A DNA stretch of 6,001 nucleotides, from contig JAJRAX010000177.1 in the NCBI GenBank assembly GCA_028679775.1, positions 1-6,001 of the forward strand, read 5' to 3'. Below the pieces are notes generated by a model, which did not search any database, was not told the origin of the DNA, and worked only from the letters and a program-made list of their open reading frames with translations. Source of the stretch: Methanothrix sp. GTDB lineage: Archaea; Halobacteriota; Methanosarcinia; Methanotrichales; Methanotrichaceae. Below are positions 5,781 through 6,001 of the stretch, piece by piece (position 1 is the stretch's first letter; every line of letters begins with the position of its first letter). Made by a program: the position numbers and the translations under genes.

Positions 5781-6001
5781 GTATGATCTCTGGCGGCCTT
5801 CTTGATGGCCCTTCCGAGAGCCGTGCTCATGGCTTCGATCTGGCTTCTATCATCTCCTCCTGTTGCAGAGATCGCCAGGGTGAAGCGACCGTTGTAGGCC
5901 AGCGCACGCAGCAGGTGGCTGAAGTTTTCTAGGTCCATGCCGGATAGGGTGCTGGACTGGAGGCTGAAGTTGCCCTGGTAGCCGGGCTCGCCGAAGCGCA
6001 C
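5777..6001 (-). CDS. C-terminal part of an unrecognised protein (runs off the window)
   Basis: An open frame of 74 codons enters from the right edge and stops with TAA at 5779-5777. The first codon in the window is GTG, but this is probably an internal valine rather than a start. Visible features are a Ser/Leu-rich stretch (NFSLQSSTLSGMDLENF), a short hydrophobic beta-like piece (RFTLAISATGG) and a basic, probably helical C-terminus (about the last 25 residues, with GRAIKKAARDH). No motif identifies a family. It has no transmembrane segment or signal in the visible part and is likely cytoplasmic. It converges on the S-layer gene with a 4-bp overlap of stop codons. That the frame is open to the edge and ends exactly where the neighbour ends supports a real gene. 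Confidence 0.65.
   Translation of the reverse strand: MRFGEPGYQGNFSLQSSTLSGMDLENFSHLLRALAYNGRFTLAISATGGDDRSQIEAMSTALGRAIKKAARDHT

Noticed and set aside
1..6001. CRISPR array, insertion sequence, tRNA or defence system
   Set aside because: I found no regularly spaced repeats, transposase motifs, cloverleaf-like sequence or defence-type genes. Coding density is high and every long stretch is explained by the genes listed.

Overview
The window looks like chromosome of a methanogenic archaeon of the Methanosarcinales, most likely a Methanothrix (Methanosaeta)-type organism. Two things support this: a pair of coenzyme F430 biosynthesis genes (cfbC, cfbB), a pathway specific to methanogens and anaerobic methanotrophs, and a large surface protein carrying two tandem copies of the Methanosarcina-type S-layer domain (DUF1608). 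The base composition looks moderately GC-rich by eye, above the low-GC Methanosarcina genomes. The genus is inference; the methanogen assignment is firm.

Layout. Positions 1-45 hold the last codons of an upstream + strand gene. Then comes a short intergenic region with a perfect 8-bp hairpin, followed by a small secreted protein of 148 residues (+ strand, 120-566). It has a signal peptide, a Ser/Asn/Thr/Ala-rich glycosylatable middle and a Gly-rich C-terminus ending in a CGGC motif. Facing it with a gap of only 2 bp is the end of a two-gene minus-strand operon, cfbC (2797-1997) then cfbB (1960-569). A 52-bp divergent spacer separates cfbC from the S-layer-type protein gene (+ strand, 2850-5780, 976 residues). 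That gene meets a partial, unrecognised minus-strand gene tail to tail, with overlapping stop codons (5777-5780).

How the genes work together. CfbB uses ATP and glutamine to amidate the a and c acetate side chains of Ni-sirohydrochlorin. CfbC is the NifH-like ATP-dependent electron donor to CfbD, which reduces the macrocycle in the following step. CfbA, CfbD and CfbE, needed to complete F430, are not in this window. The two exported proteins belong to the cell surface; any link to the cfb operon beyond adjacency is unproven. I saw no CRISPR array, insertion sequence, tRNA or rRNA, and no sign of a defence island. The window is core metabolism plus cell envelope, and its most unusual parts are the two surface proteins and the very tight gene junctions.
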